From Halomonas chromatireducens (GTDB lineage Bacteria; Pseudomonadota; Gammaproteobacteria; Pseudomonadales; Halomonadaceae): a stretch of 58,935 nucleotides of DNA. Below are positions 1 through 8,425 of the stretch, piece after piece; position 1 is the stretch's first letter; each line of letters starts with the position of its first letter. The position numbers and the translations under genes are program-made. The stretch spans positions 3,779,482-3,838,416 of the forward strand of contig NZ_CP014226.1 in the NCBI RefSeq assembly GCF_001545155.1, read 5' to 3'. The notes beneath the pieces are model-generated. The model had not been told where the DNA came from and searched no databases. It saw only the letters and a program-made list of their open reading frames with translations.

Positions 1-1
1 C

Positions 2-781
2 AAGCTGGACGACATCGCCGGCAAGGCACCGATCTCTACCCTCATGGGCTGGGTACCCTATGTGCTGCTGGCCGTGATACTGGTCGCCTCCCGCACCATC
101 GACCCGTTCCGCGAAGCGCTTCAATCACTGAGCTTCGGCTGGAGCAATATCCTCGGCGAAGCCGGAGTATCCGGCAGCCTGGAACCACTTTATCTGCCGG
201 GTGGCATTCTGGTTTTCGTGGTGTTGCTCACGGCCCTGCTTCACCGCATGCGCATCGGTGAGGTGAAAGAAGCCTTCAATGAGTCAACCCGCACCATTCT
301 CGGGGCCGGCTTCGTGCTGATCTTTACCATTCCCATGGTGCGGATCCTGATCAATTCCGGGGTCAATGGAGCCGACCTGGTCTCCATGCCGGTGGCCATG
401 GCGCAGTTCGTCGCCGATGGGGTGGGTGACGTCTACCCGTTCTTCGCTCCCGCAGTCGGGGGACTCGGCGCCTTCATTGCCGGCTCCAATACCGCAGCCA
501 ACCTGATGCTGGCGGAGTTCCAGTTCAACGTGGCGCAACAGCTCGGGGTATCCACCGCAATGATGGTGGCGCTGCAAGCCGTGGGTGCGGCCGCAGGCAA
601 CATGGTCGCCATCCATAACGTGGTCGCGGCATCGGCTACCGTGGGGCTGCTGGGACGCGAAGGCACAACCATCCGCAAGACGATCCTGCCGACCCTCTAC
701 TACCTGATCTTCACCGGCATCATCGCCATGATCGCCTTCTACGTGATCGGCGTCACCGACCCGTTGATGCGCGTCGGCTGA
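2..781 (+). CDS. L-lactate/glycolate permease (LctP/GlcA family), C-terminal part
   Basis: Proton-coupled 2-hydroxycarboxylate permease of the inner membrane; the family covers LldP (lactate) and GlcA (glycolate). The frame is open from base 2, so the gene begins outside the window and only about 260 C-terminal residues are present. They contain several hydrophobic segments and the family-typical Gly/Ala-rich stretch with GSNTAANLMLAEFQ and AAAGNMVAIHNVVAA. Two hydroxyacid-oxidising systems lie downstream (2012-5008 and glcDEF), so lactate or glycolate is a sensible substrate, but the sequence does not decide between them. A strong hairpin follows the stop. Confidence 0.9.
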   Translation, partial: KLDDIAGKAPISTLMGWVPYVLLAVILVASRTIDPFREALQSLSFGWSNILGEAGVSGSLEPLYLPGGILVFVVLLTALLHRMRIGEVKEAFNESTRTILGAGFVLIFTIPMVRILINSGVNGADLVSMPVAMAQFVADGVGDVYPFFAPAVGGLGAFIAGSNTAANLMLAEFQFNVAQQLGVSTAMMVALQAVGAAAGNMVAIHNVVAASATVGLLGREGTTIRKTILPTLYYLIFTGIIAMIAFYVIGVTDPLMRVG

Positions 782-801
782 CCCTTTCCGAAAGCGCAGC
801 A

Positions 802-835
802 GACAGCCCCCATGGCCTCGTCCATGGGGGCTGTC
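802..835. terminator. Bidirectional terminator hairpin between convergent genes
   Basis: Perfect 14-bp inverted repeat (802-815 with 822-835) with a 6-base loop. It lies between the end of the permease gene and the end of the leftward threonine aldolase gene, so it can stop both transcripts. There is no long T run on either side. Confidence 0.75.
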
Positions 836-843
836 GTTGACGC

Positions 844-1881
844 TCAACCACCAAGCCTGGCATCGACTCGGGCGGCATTCGCTACGAAGTACGCCTTGAT
901 CCCTGCCACGACATGGCGAACGTCTTGCTCTGAAATGTCGAGGTGCGTCAACATGCGCGTGACCGGTGCAGCGGCCATCAGGATACCCCGTTCAGCGAGA
1001 AACGCCTCCAGCGCCGAGCAATGGGCCTCCGGAAGAGTGACGAACAGCATGTTGGTATCACAGCCATGCACCCCGACTTCATCGATTTCACCCAAGCCTT
1101 CAGCCAGCAGCGCAGCGTGGCGATGATCCTCTCCCAGGCGTTCGACATGGTTCTCCAGCGCATGATGACAAGCCGCCGCCAGGATGCCGACCTGGCGCAT
1201 GCCGCCGCCCAGCGTCTTGCGCCAACGCCGCGCCCGTAAAATGAACGCCTCGTCACCCAGCAGCAACGAGCCCACCGGCGCGCCAAGCCCTTTTGAAAAG
1301 CAGAGCGACACCGAATCGAACCCCTGACACAGTTCGGCGAGGGAGCGCCCGGAGGCCACCACGGCGTTGAACAGTCGTGCCCCGTCCAGGTGGGTGGCCA
1401 GCCCATGCTCGTGGGCCAGCGCCGTGGCACGTCGGGTATAGGCTTCCGACAGCACCTTGCCCCGAAAGGTGTTCTCCAGCGCCAACAGCCGGGTGCTGGC
1501 ATGGTGAATGTCGGCTCCCTTGATGCCAGCCTGCACCCTCTCCAGCGGCAGGCTGCCGTCCGGGTCATGCTCGATGGGCTGGGGCTGGATGCTGCCCAGA
1601 ACCGCCGCACCGCCACCCTCATCGCGATAGATATGCGAGAACTGGCCGGCGATATACTCGTCGCCCCGCTGGCAGTGGACCAGGAGGGCCGCCGGGTTGC
1701 TCTGGGTTCCCGAGGGGAAGAACGGCGCAGCCGCCATGCCCGCCCTCTCTGCCACCGCCGCCTCGAAGGCGGCAACGCTGGGGTCATCGCCCCATACATC
1801 GTCTCCCACCGGTGCCCTGGCCATCGCCTCGCGCATGGCCGGGGTGGGCCGGGTCACGGTGTCACTGCGTAGATCGATCAT
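844..1881 (-). CDS. ltaE: Low-specificity L-threonine aldolase
   Basis: PLP enzyme that cleaves L-threonine or L-allo-threonine to glycine and acetaldehyde, and related 3-hydroxy amino acids to glycine plus an aldehyde. The 345-residue length is normal for the family. The N-terminal MIDLRSDTVTRPT signature is present, and the PLP lysine falls at K197 in SLCFSKGLGAPVGS. HLDGARLFNA supplies the aspartate that holds the PLP nitrogen. It is the last gene of a leftward block, separated from the upstream dehydrogenase by about 130 bp carrying a hairpin and short tandem repeats, so it may be read separately. Glycine production fits the neighbouring glyoxylate aminotransferase. Confidence 0.92.
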   Translation of the reverse strand: MIDLRSDTVTRPTPAMREAMARAPVGDDVWGDDPSVAAFEAAVAERAGMAAAPFFPSGTQSNPAALLVHCQRGDEYIAGQFSHIYRDEGGGAAVLGSIQPQPIEHDPDGSLPLERVQAGIKGADIHHASTRLLALENTFRGKVLSEAYTRRATALAHEHGLATHLDGARLFNAVVASGRSLAELCQGFDSVSLCFSKGLGAPVGSLLLGDEAFILRARRWRKTLGGGMRQVGILAAACHHALENHVERLGEDHRHAALLAEGLGEIDEVGVHGCDTNMLFVTLPEAHCSALEAFLAERGILMAAAPVTRMLTHLDISEQDVRHVVAGIKAYFVANAARVDARLGG

Positions 1882-1903
1882 TGTCTTCCATCCTCGTCAC
1901 GAC

Positions 1904-1931
1904 GAAAGGGGCGACCCCTGTCGCCCCTTTC
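1904..1931. terminator. Intergenic hairpin
   Basis: Perfect 11-bp stem (1904-1914 with 1921-1931) and a 6-base loop between the dehydrogenase stop and the ltaE start. It is a candidate terminator or attenuator that would lower ltaE transcription from the upstream operon. Confidence 0.5.
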
Positions 1932-1932
1932 T

Positions 1933-1984
1933 ATGGTGCCTGGCCATAGTGCCTGGCCATGGTGCCTGGCCATGGTGCCTTGCC
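1933..1984. repeat. Four tandem copies of a 13-bp unit
   Basis: The unit ATGGTGCCTGGCC occurs four times head to tail (1933, 1946, 1959, 1972), the second and fourth copies with one change each. It lies downstream of the dehydrogenase stop codon and is non-coding as far as can be seen. Confidence 0.85.
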
Positions 1985-2011
1985 TTGATCATGATGCCTG
2001 GCGGGTTCGCC

Positions 2012-5008
2012 TCAGGCCAGTGCCTGCTCCAGCAGCCGAGCCACGTGGATCGCTTCACGCCCCGAGCCGTCCTTGATCTGGTGGCGACAGCTGGTGCCAT
2101 CGGCCACCACGACGGCCTCGTCAGCGGCCTCGCGGATAGCCGGCAGCAGCGACAGCTCAGCCATTTTCATCGAGGCATCATAGTGCTCGACCTCGTAACC
2201 GAAACTGCCGGCCATGCCGCAGCAGGAAGACTCGATGGTCTCGACCTCGAGCTCGGGAATCCATGACAGCACCTGCTCGATGGGGCGCACGGCATCGAAG
2301 GCCTTCTGATGACAGTGGCCGTGAAGCATGACGCGTCGGTATGCCAGCGGCTTGAGTTCCAGCGGCAGTTCCCCGGCCTCACGCGCCTTGACCAGGAACT
2401 CCTCGAACAGACAGGCCGCCTCAGCCAGTGCCCTCGCCTCTTCGCCGAATCCATACTGCAGGAACTCGTCACGCATGCTGAGCGGGCATGACGGCTCTAG
2501 ACCGACAATGGCCATGCCACTGTTCACATAGGGCATCAGCGCCTCCAGCGTCCGCTGCGCCTCGGCTTTCGCCTTGTCGAACTGGCCGGACGAGAGGTAG
2601 GTGCGCCCGCAGCACAGCGGTCGCTCACCCTGCTTCACGTTGAGGTGTACCTCGTAGCCGGCGGCTTCCAGCACGCGCTTGGCGGCCCTGGCATTGTCTC
2701 CCTCCATATAGTTGTTGAAGGTATCGACGAAAAGCAGCACCTCGCGGGTCGCCGTATCCTGCGCCGTGTGCGGTTCGGCCAGGAAGTTGCCAGCAAAGGC
2801 CGGCAGCGCGCGCTTCGGGGCCAGCCCAAGCCCGCGCTTGACCCCACGGGCGATGAAGGGGATCCGCTCGATGCCGTTGACCAGGGCGGAGAACCGGCTC
2901 GCCCAGGGCGCGTAGCGCGGCATCTCGCCGACCATGCGGTCACGCAGCGACAGTCCCTTGGCCCGCACCCGGGCGCTACGCGCCTCGATCTTGAACTTGG
3001 CCATGTCGACCCCGGTGGGGCAGTCCCGCCGGCAGCCCTTGCAGGAAACGCAGAGATCCAGCGCCTCCTTGACGTCATCGCTGGCCAGGCCCTCCTCGCC
3101 CAGTTGTCCGGAGAGCACCAGCCGCAGGGTATTGGCACGCCCCCGGGTCAGGTGTTTTTCGTCACGGGTGATGCGGTAGCTCGGGCACATGGTGCCAGCA
3201 TCGAACTTGCGGCAGTGGCCGTTGTTGTTGCACATCTCCACCGCCATGGCCAGGCCATGGGTGGGGTCACCGGCGCTGCCGGCTTCGCCCTGCGCGCCGG
3301 TCAGCGGGTCGCGCCTGACGTTCCACGCCGACCAGTCGAACACCGGCGTCAACGGAATCGCCCGGTAATCCCGGGGGAAGCGAAAGTAGCGATCGTCGTC
3401 CATCTTCGGGGTGTCGACGATCTTTCCCGGGTTGAAGCGGTTGTCCGGATCGAAGAGCCGTTTGACCTCGCGGAAGGCGTCGTTGATCGTGGGCCCGAAC
3501 TGCCAGGCCACCCACTCGCCGCGGCAGAGCCCGTCGCCGTGTTCACCGGAGTAGGCCCCCTTGTACTCGCGCACCAGCGCCGACGCCTGTTCGGCGATCT
3601 CGCGCATCTTGCCGGCGCCGTCGCGACGCATGTCGAGGATCGGCCGCACGTGCAGGGTGCCGACGCTGGCATGGGCGTACCAGGTGCCCTCCGTCCCATG
3701 GCGGTGAAAGACCTCGGTGAGCTTGTCGGTGTATTCGGCGAGGTGCTCCAGGGGCACCGCGCAGTCCTCGATGAAGGAGACCGGCTTGCCGTCGCCCTTC
3801 ATGCTCATCATGATGTTGAGTCCCGCCTTGCGCACGTTCCACAGCGCCTTCTGCTCGGCGGGCTCCGGCATGTCGACCACGCTGCCGGCCAGCCCCAGGT
3901 CGCCCATCAGCTGGTTGAGCGCGCGCAGCGACGCCAGCTGTGTCTCGCGATCCTCGCCGGCAAACTCCACCAGCAGCACGGCCTCGGGCTTGCCGATCAG
4001 GGCCTTCTCGATCACCGGGCGAAATGCGGGGTTCTCCAGCGACAGGTCGATCATGGTGCGGTCGACCAGTTCCACCGCGGTGGGATCGAGCTTGACGATA
4101 TGCTGGGTGAAATCCATGGCCTGGTAGAAGGTGGGGAAGTTCACCACCCCGAGCACCTTGTGCTCGGGCAGCGGCGAGAGCCGCAGCGTGATGCGGCGAC
4201 TGACCGCCAGGGTACCTTCCGACCCGACCAGCAGGTGCGCCAGATTGATCCGGCCTGCCGGGTCGTAGGGCTTGGGATTCTGGCAGTCGAACAGATCCAG
4301 GTTGTAGCCGCCGACGCGGCGCAGCACCTTGGGAAAGTGATCGCGTATCTCGGGGCCGACCCGCTCGGCGATGGCTCGTACCTTGTCGGCAATCAGGCGC
4401 GCTCGGCTACCCTCGGCCAGCTCCTCGACAAAACCGAAGCTCGCCTCGCCTCCGTCGGCCAGCAGGGCATCCACGCCGAGCACGTTGTGGACCATGTTGC
4501 CGTAGCGGATCGAACGCGAGCCGCACGAGTTGTTGCCGGTCATGCCACCCACGGTGCACTGGGCGCTGGTGGAGACATCCACCGGAAACCAGAGCCCATG
4601 GGGCTTGAGCCAGGCGTTGAGATGATCGAGCACGATTCCGGGCTCCACCACCACCGTGCGTGCCTCGGCGTCGAACTCGACCACCTGGTCGAGCCAGCGG
4701 GTGGTATCGATCACCAGCGCCTCACCCACCGTCTGGCCGCACTGGCTGGTGCCGGCCCCCCGGGGCAGCACCGGGACGCCGGCGTCCCGGGCGATGGCCA
4801 GTGCCAGCGCCAGGTCCTCCTGGTGGCGTGGTATCACCACCCCCAGCGGCATCACCTGGTAGATCGAGGCGTCTGTCGAGTAGCGGCCACGCGATGCATG
4901 ATCGAACAGTACCTCGCCTTCCATCTCCCGGGAAAGGCGGGCCGCCAGCTCAGTCACTGGCTTGATCCGCGCATCCGGGGAAGGGGTCTTTCCCGTCATA
5001 GACGTCAT
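2012..5008 (-). CDS. FAD- and Fe-S-containing D-2-hydroxyacid dehydrogenase (YdiJ / D-iLDH type)
   Basis: Single-chain flavin/iron-sulfur dehydrogenase that oxidises a D-2-hydroxyacid (D-lactate or D-2-hydroxyglutarate in known relatives) to the 2-oxoacid and passes electrons to the respiratory chain. About 998 residues from the ATG at 5008, which has a GAGGAAGG ribosome site; an ATG at 5026 lacks one. Order: FAD-binding domain with PRGAGTS (82-88) and GGMTGNNSCG (154-163), FAD-oxidase C-terminal domain with GEHGDG (488-493), ferredoxin-like domain with C593/C599/C608 and the classic C653-x2-C656-x2-C659-x3-C663-P, then two CCG-type cysteine-rich domains (PLCCGR, SSCCGMAG). It lies between an aminotransferase and ltaE and near a lactate/glycolate permease. 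Substrate unproven: lactate by context, D-2-hydroxyglutarate by size. Confidence 0.88.
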   Translation of the reverse strand: MTSMTGKTPSPDARIKPVTELAARLSREMEGEVLFDHASRGRYSTDASIYQVMPLGVVIPRHQEDLALALAIARDAGVPVLPRGAGTSQCGQTVGEALVIDTTRWLDQVVEFDAEARTVVVEPGIVLDHLNAWLKPHGLWFPVDVSTSAQCTVGGMTGNNSCGSRSIRYGNMVHNVLGVDALLADGGEASFGFVEELAEGSRARLIADKVRAIAERVGPEIRDHFPKVLRRVGGYNLDLFDCQNPKPYDPAGRINLAHLLVGSEGTLAVSRRITLRLSPLPEHKVLGVVNFPTFYQAMDFTQHIVKLDPTAVELVDRTMIDLSLENPAFRPVIEKALIGKPEAVLLVEFAGEDRETQLASLRALNQLMGDLGLAGSVVDMPEPAEQKALWNVRKAGLNIMMSMKGDGKPVSFIEDCAVPLEHLAEYTDKLTEVFHRHGTEGTWYAHASVGTLHVRPILDMRRDGAGKMREIAEQASALVREYKGAYSGEHGDGLCRGEWVAWQFGPTINDAFREVKRLFDPDNRFNPGKIVDTPKMDDDRYFRFPRDYRAIPLTPVFDWSAWNVRRDPLTGAQGEAGSAGDPTHGLAMAVEMCNNNGHCRKFDAGTMCPSYRITRDEKHLTRGRANTLRLVLSGQLGEEGLASDDVKEALDLCVSCKGCRRDCPTGVDMAKFKIEARSARVRAKGLSLRDRMVGEMPRYAPWASRFSALVNGIERIPFIARGVKRGLGLAPKRALPAFAGNFLAEPHTAQDTATREVLLFVDTFNNYMEGDNARAAKRVLEAAGYEVHLNVKQGERPLCCGRTYLSSGQFDKAKAEAQRTLEALMPYVNSGMAIVGLEPSCPLSMRDEFLQYGFGEEARALAEAACLFEEFLVKAREAGELPLELKPLAYRRVMLHGHCHQKAFDAVRPIEQVLSWIPELEVETIESSCCGMAGSFGYEVEHYDASMKMAELSLLPAIREAADEAVVVADGTSCRHQIKDGSGREAIHVARLLEQALA

Positions 5009-5038
5009 TCTGCCTTCCTCAGCCATGTCAGGATGGGC

Positions 5039-6244
5039 TCACCTGGCGTCGAGCGGATGCCGGGCAAAGTAGTCCAACGCCGCCACCACGCCACTATCCT
5101 TGAGCGGCACGCCGCTGAGTTTCATGCCGGCTTCACAGCCGCCCAGGGTGGCGATCAGCGTCAGGTCATTGCAGTCGCCCAGATGGCCAATGCGGAACAT
5201 CCGGCCCTTGACCTTGCCCAGGCCCATGCCGAGCGACAGGTCGAAGCGCTCGTAGATCAGCTGGCGCACGGCATCGGCATCGACTCCATCCGGCATCATC
5301 ACGCCGGTCAGTACCGGGGAGTAGAGCGCCGCGTCCTGGCACTGGATCTCCAGGCCCCACGCCGCCACCGCCGCACGCACCCCGGCCGCCCAGCGCTGGT
5401 GCCGCGCAAGCACATGGTCGAGTCCCTCCTCGAGCAGCATGTCCAGCGACTCGTTGAGGCCATAGAGCAGGTTGGTACTCGGCGTATAGGGCCAGTAGCC
5501 GTTCCGGTTGGCCTCAATGATCTCGTCCCAGGCCCAGAAGCTCTTGGGCAGCTGCGCCTCGCGACTGGTAGCGATGGCCTTGTCGGACACGGCATTGAAG
5601 CTGATGCCCGGTGGCAACATGAGACCCTTCTGGGAGCCGGAGATCGTCACGTCCACGCCCCACTCATCGTGGCGGTAGTCAGCGCTGGCCAGCCCCGAGA
5701 TGGTGTCGACCAGCAGCAGTGCCGGGTGGCCCACGGCATCGATGGCACGACGCACCGCCGCGATGTCGCTGGTCACCCCGGTGGAGGTCTCGTTATGCAC
5801 CACGCAGACCGCCTTGATCTCATGGCCGCCGTCTTCCCTCAGGCGCGCCTCGATCATGTCCGCCTGCACCCCCTGCCGCCAGCCTTCCGTTCCCGGCAAG
5901 CCGAGGAACTCGGGCTCCAGGCCCAGGCGCAGCGCCATCTTCTGCCACAGGGTGGCGAAGTGGCCGGTCTCGAACATCAGCACGCGATCGCCCGGTGACA
6001 GGACATTGACCAGTGCCGCCTCCCAGGCGCCGGTCCCCGAAGCCGGATAGATGACAACGGGGTTCCCGGTCTTGAAGACCTGCTTGATCTTGTCGAGCAG
6101 CTCACGCCCCAGGGCACCGAACTCGGGGCCACGATGGTCGATGGTCGGCAGGCTCATGGCACGCAGGATGCGATCCGGCACCGGCGAGGGTCCGGGGATC
6201 TGCAGAAAATGGCGGCCCGAGGGGTGGTAGTCGAGATTCAGCAT
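5039..6244 (-). CDS. Serine/alanine/aspartate-glyoxylate aminotransferase family (class V)
   Basis: PLP aminotransferase that typically converts glyoxylate to glycine using serine, alanine or aspartate as donor (SgaA/AGXT/BhcA relatives). 401 residues, normal length. The N-terminal FLQIPGPSPVP motif, PASGTGAWEA (PLP-phosphate loop), HNETSTGVTSDI, the aspartate in LLLVDTISGLAS and the PLP lysine K206 in GSQKGLMLPPG are all visible. It sits between a CoA-transferase and the flavin dehydrogenase in the leftward block. No beta-hydroxyaspartate cycle partners (BhcB, BhcC, BhcD) are present, so a plain glyoxylate-to-glycine role is the safer reading. Confidence 0.87.
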   Translation of the reverse strand: MLNLDYHPSGRHFLQIPGPSPVPDRILRAMSLPTIDHRGPEFGALGRELLDKIKQVFKTGNPVVIYPASGTGAWEAALVNVLSPGDRVLMFETGHFATLWQKMALRLGLEPEFLGLPGTEGWRQGVQADMIEARLREDGGHEIKAVCVVHNETSTGVTSDIAAVRRAIDAVGHPALLLVDTISGLASADYRHDEWGVDVTISGSQKGLMLPPGISFNAVSDKAIATSREAQLPKSFWAWDEIIEANRNGYWPYTPSTNLLYGLNESLDMLLEEGLDHVLARHQRWAAGVRAAVAAWGLEIQCQDAALYSPVLTGVMMPDGVDADAVRQLIYERFDLSLGMGLGKVKGRMFRIGHLGDCNDLTLIATLGGCEAGMKLSGVPLKDSGVVAALDYFARHPLDAR

Positions 6245-6273
6245 GACAAAGTCTCCAATGACGTAATACCAGT

Positions 6274-6290
6274 AATTTCGGTAAGAAATT
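6274..6290. promoter_or_regulatory. 17-bp inverted repeat upstream of the aminotransferase
   Basis: AATTTC-GGTAA-GAAATT, a perfect 6-bp inverted repeat with a 5-base spacer, in the 70-bp gap between the CoA-transferase stop and the aminotransferase start. It could be an operator or a small RNA hairpin. It does not match the GAAT-N5-ATTC motif found at 8343, 11431 and 12094. Confidence 0.35.
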
Positions 6291-6314
6291 CAATCAATCA
6301 CCTGGATCAAGCCG

Positions 6315-7502
6315 CTACTTGATACAGCCCTCGTCTCGCAAGGTGTTCCGTTCCGGCTCGGTCATGCCGAGACTGGCCAGTACCTCATCGGTGTGCTGAC
6401 CGAACAGTGGCGCTGGTGAGCGAATCTGCGACGGCGTGCGGGAAAACTTGCTGGGAAAGCCGATGGTCTTCATCTTGCCGATCACCGGATGCTCCATCTC
6501 CTCGACCATGCCACGCGCCAGGTAATGCTCGTCCTGCATTGCCTGACCGAAGTCGTTGATAGGGCCCGCGGGGACCCCTGCCTGGTCACACAGCGCCAAC
6601 CAGTGGTCGGTATCCTGCTCGGCCATGATTTCCTCGAGCAGCGTTTCGAGCGCTTCGACGTGCTGGCCGCGGTCATGGTTGGTGATGAAACGCGGATCTG
6701 ACATCAGATCCGCGCGCCCGAGTACATCGCCGCAGAGGCGCTCCCAGGTGCGCTGATTGGCACAGCCCAGCATCAGATAGCCGTCACGAGTCTTGATCGC
6801 CTGATAGGGCGCCGAAACCCGATGGCGCCAACCGGTCGGTTCGGGCACCCTGCCCTCGGCAAAATAGGCCGCGGCCTCCCAGGCGAACCACGGCAGGCCG
6901 CATTCAGTGATGGCAATATCGATGTGCTGCCCTTCACCGGTATTCATCTTGTGGATATGTGCGGCGAGGATCGAATACACCGCAGTGATGCCGGCACCGA
7001 TGTCATAGACGGCGATACCGGTCTTCAGCGGTCGACGCCCAGGCTCGCCGGTCATCGACATCAGGCCGCTCATGCCCTGAGCCACAAGATCGAAACCGCC
7101 GCGGTGACTGTAGGGGCCGGTCTGTCCGTAGCCGGAGATCGAGCAGTAGACGATGCCGGGGTTGATGGCCTTGATGGTGTCGTAGTCGATCTTGAGCGAC
7201 TTGGTGACTCCGGTACGATAGTTCTCGACGATCACGTCGGCATCCTCGGCCAGGCGATAGAAGATCTGCCGGGCGCGCTCATCCTTGAGGTTCAACGAGA
7301 TACTCTTCTTGTTGCGATTGATCTGGGAGAAGCAGGTCGATTCGTCGTTGACGTAGGGCCCCATCTGGCGGCTGTCATCGCCGCCGTTGGTCTTTTCTAC
7401 CTTGATCACCTCGGCACCCATGTCGGCCAGCACCATGGTGCAGTAAGGGCCGGCCATGATCTGGGAGATATCCAGCACTTTCAGCTTGTGTAAGGGAAGC
7501 AT
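6315..7502 (-). CDS. Class III acyl-CoA transferase (CaiB/BaiF/Frc family)
   Basis: Moves CoA from a donor thioester such as succinyl-CoA to a carboxylic acid. Just under 400 residues, standard for the family. The motifs LDISQIMAGPYCTMVLADMG, ADVIVENYRTG and ISGYGQTGPY are present. The expected active-site aspartate lies in YDIGAG (D170 from the GTG at 7511, D167 from the ATG at 7502). The ATG at 7502 is preferred because GAGGTG lies just before it; the GTG at 7511 falls inside that ribosome site. The gene is 20 bp after a crotonase-fold gene, so the two probably act on one CoA ester. The substrate cannot be read from the sequence; a carnitine, itaconate or C4-C6 hydroxyacid route is possible. 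Confidence 0.87.
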   Translation of the reverse strand: MLPLHKLKVLDISQIMAGPYCTMVLADMGAEVIKVEKTNGGDDSRQMGPYVNDESTCFSQINRNKKSISLNLKDERARQIFYRLAEDADVIVENYRTGVTKSLKIDYDTIKAINPGIVYCSISGYGQTGPYSHRGGFDLVAQGMSGLMSMTGEPGRRPLKTGIAVYDIGAGITAVYSILAAHIHKMNTGEGQHIDIAITECGLPWFAWEAAAYFAEGRVPEPTGWRHRVSAPYQAIKTRDGYLMLGCANQRTWERLCGDVLGRADLMSDPRFITNHDRGQHVEALETLLEEIMAEQDTDHWLALCDQAGVPAGPINDFGQAMQDEHYLARGMVEEMEHPVIGKMKTIGFPSKFSRTPSQIRSPAPLFGQHTDEVLASLGMTEPERNTLRDEGCIK

Positions 7503-7523
7503 CGGCTCCACCTCGCTTTGTTA

Positions 7524-8312
7524 TTAGTGACCCGTCCACTCGAACGGCGTCTTGTTGACGAACTTGCTGACTGCCGCCTTGAAGTCGTCGCTCATGTAGC
7601 AGGCGATGACCCAGTCATCGCCGGTATCTCGTGCCGTACGCCGCTGCGCCTGTACTCGCCCGACCAGCGCCTTGCTGGCCTGCACGGTGAGCGGCGCGAG
7701 CCTGTTGAACTGCTTGGCAACTTCGGCCACCTCGGCATGGATCGCGTCGGGCTCGATGACCGCATTGACCAGGCCCGCCTGGCTGGCCTCGCCGGCGTTG
7801 AACAGCTTGCCCAGCATCAGCGCCTCCTTGGTCCGAGCGATGCCCACCATGTCGATCAGCCGCGACACATTAGTGATCGAAAGGCAGTTGCCAAGGGTCT
7901 TGGCGATGGGCACCCCGAACTTGAGATTGGGCGTGCAGTAGCGAAAATCGCAGACCATGGCCAGTGCCGCGCCGCCGCCCACACAGGCACCCTCGATGAG
8001 CGCGATGGTGGGTTTGTTGAGGGTCTCCAGCTTGCCGACCACCCGGTCGATACGCTGCTCGTAGCCGATGGCGTCCTCGGGCTTGGAAAAGTGACTGAAC
8101 TGGGTGATGTCGGTGCCTGCCACGAAGGCCTCACCGCCCACGCCGTACAGAACCACCGCATGCACCCGCTCCTCCTTCGCCAAGTGATCGCAGCAGGCTT
8201 CCAGGGCGTCGTACATCTCCCAGGTCATGGCATTGCGGCTCTCGGGACGGTTGAAGCCAAGCCACGCCACCCCTTCACGCACCTCATACAGCAGAGTGTT
8301 GCCTACCATCAT
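7524..8312 (-). CDS. Crotonase-fold enoyl-CoA hydratase/isomerase family protein, atypical active site
   Basis: 262 residues with the crotonase fold: oxyanion-hole segments AFVAGTDITQF (62-72) and EGACVGGGAALAM (107-119) stabilise a thioester enolate. In the authentic hydratase both catalytic glutamates lie in GGGCELA and FGQPE; here those segments read GGGAALA and FGVPI, so both glutamates are replaced (by alanine near 116 and isoleucine near 136). Simple hydration is therefore doubtful; an isomerase, lyase or hydrolase reaction is as likely. First gene of the leftward block, with a GAGGGAGAAG ribosome site and the inverted repeat 8343-8357 upstream. It probably works on the CoA ester made by the next gene. 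Confidence 0.85.
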   Translation of the reverse strand: MMVGNTLLYEVREGVAWLGFNRPESRNAMTWEMYDALEACCDHLAKEERVHAVVLYGVGGEAFVAGTDITQFSHFSKPEDAIGYEQRIDRVVGKLETLNKPTIALIEGACVGGGAALAMVCDFRYCTPNLKFGVPIAKTLGNCLSITNVSRLIDMVGIARTKEALMLGKLFNAGEASQAGLVNAVIEPDAIHAEVAEVAKQFNRLAPLTVQASKALVGRVQAQRRTARDTGDDWVIACYMSDDFKAAVSKFVNKTPFEWTGH

Positions 8313-8342
8313 TCTTCTCCCTCTTGCCGACCGGACACCCAG

Positions 8343-8357
8343 TGAATAATGAATTCA
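8343..8357. promoter_or_regulatory. Candidate GntR operator, copy 1
   Basis: TGAATAATGAATTCA: inverted halves TGAAT and ATTCA with a 5-base spacer, 31 bp upstream of the crotonase start. The same GAAT-N5-ATTC core occurs at 11431-11445 and 12094-12108, which supports a shared regulator, most simply the GntR protein encoded at 12230. Confidence 0.5.
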
Positions 8358-8393
8358 AAAAGCTGGGCATGATCTCCCCTGCCTCGTTCACAA

Positions 8394-8419
8394 GCCCGGC
8401 GGACAGGTGCCCGCCGGGC
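8394..8419 (-). terminator. Hairpin after the TRAP operon
   Basis: 9-bp GC stem (8394-8402 with 8411-8419) and an 8-base loop just after the dctM stop codon. It would end the dctPQM transcript before the crotonase promoter. Confidence 0.6.
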
Positions 8420-8425
8420 ACTCCT

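Noticed and set aside
1933..1984. Possible CRISPR-like array
   Set aside because: Units are 13 bp head to tail with no spacers; a simple tandem repeat.
2645..5998. 1117-residue open frame on the plus strand
   Set aside because: It runs antisense through two convincing genes (flavin dehydrogenase and aminotransferase). It is an artefact of high GC codon use, with no family features.
5039..6244. Beta-hydroxyaspartate cycle (BhcA) assignment for the aminotransferase
   Set aside because: No BhcB, BhcC or BhcD homologues nearby, and the adjacent aldolase is of the LtaE type, not the BhcC type.
7524..8312. Carnitine pathway (CaiB-CaiD) for the CoA-transferase/crotonase pair
   Set aside because: The crotonase lacks the catalytic glutamates, and no carnitine dehydrogenase or transporter genes occur nearby; kept only as one of several options.
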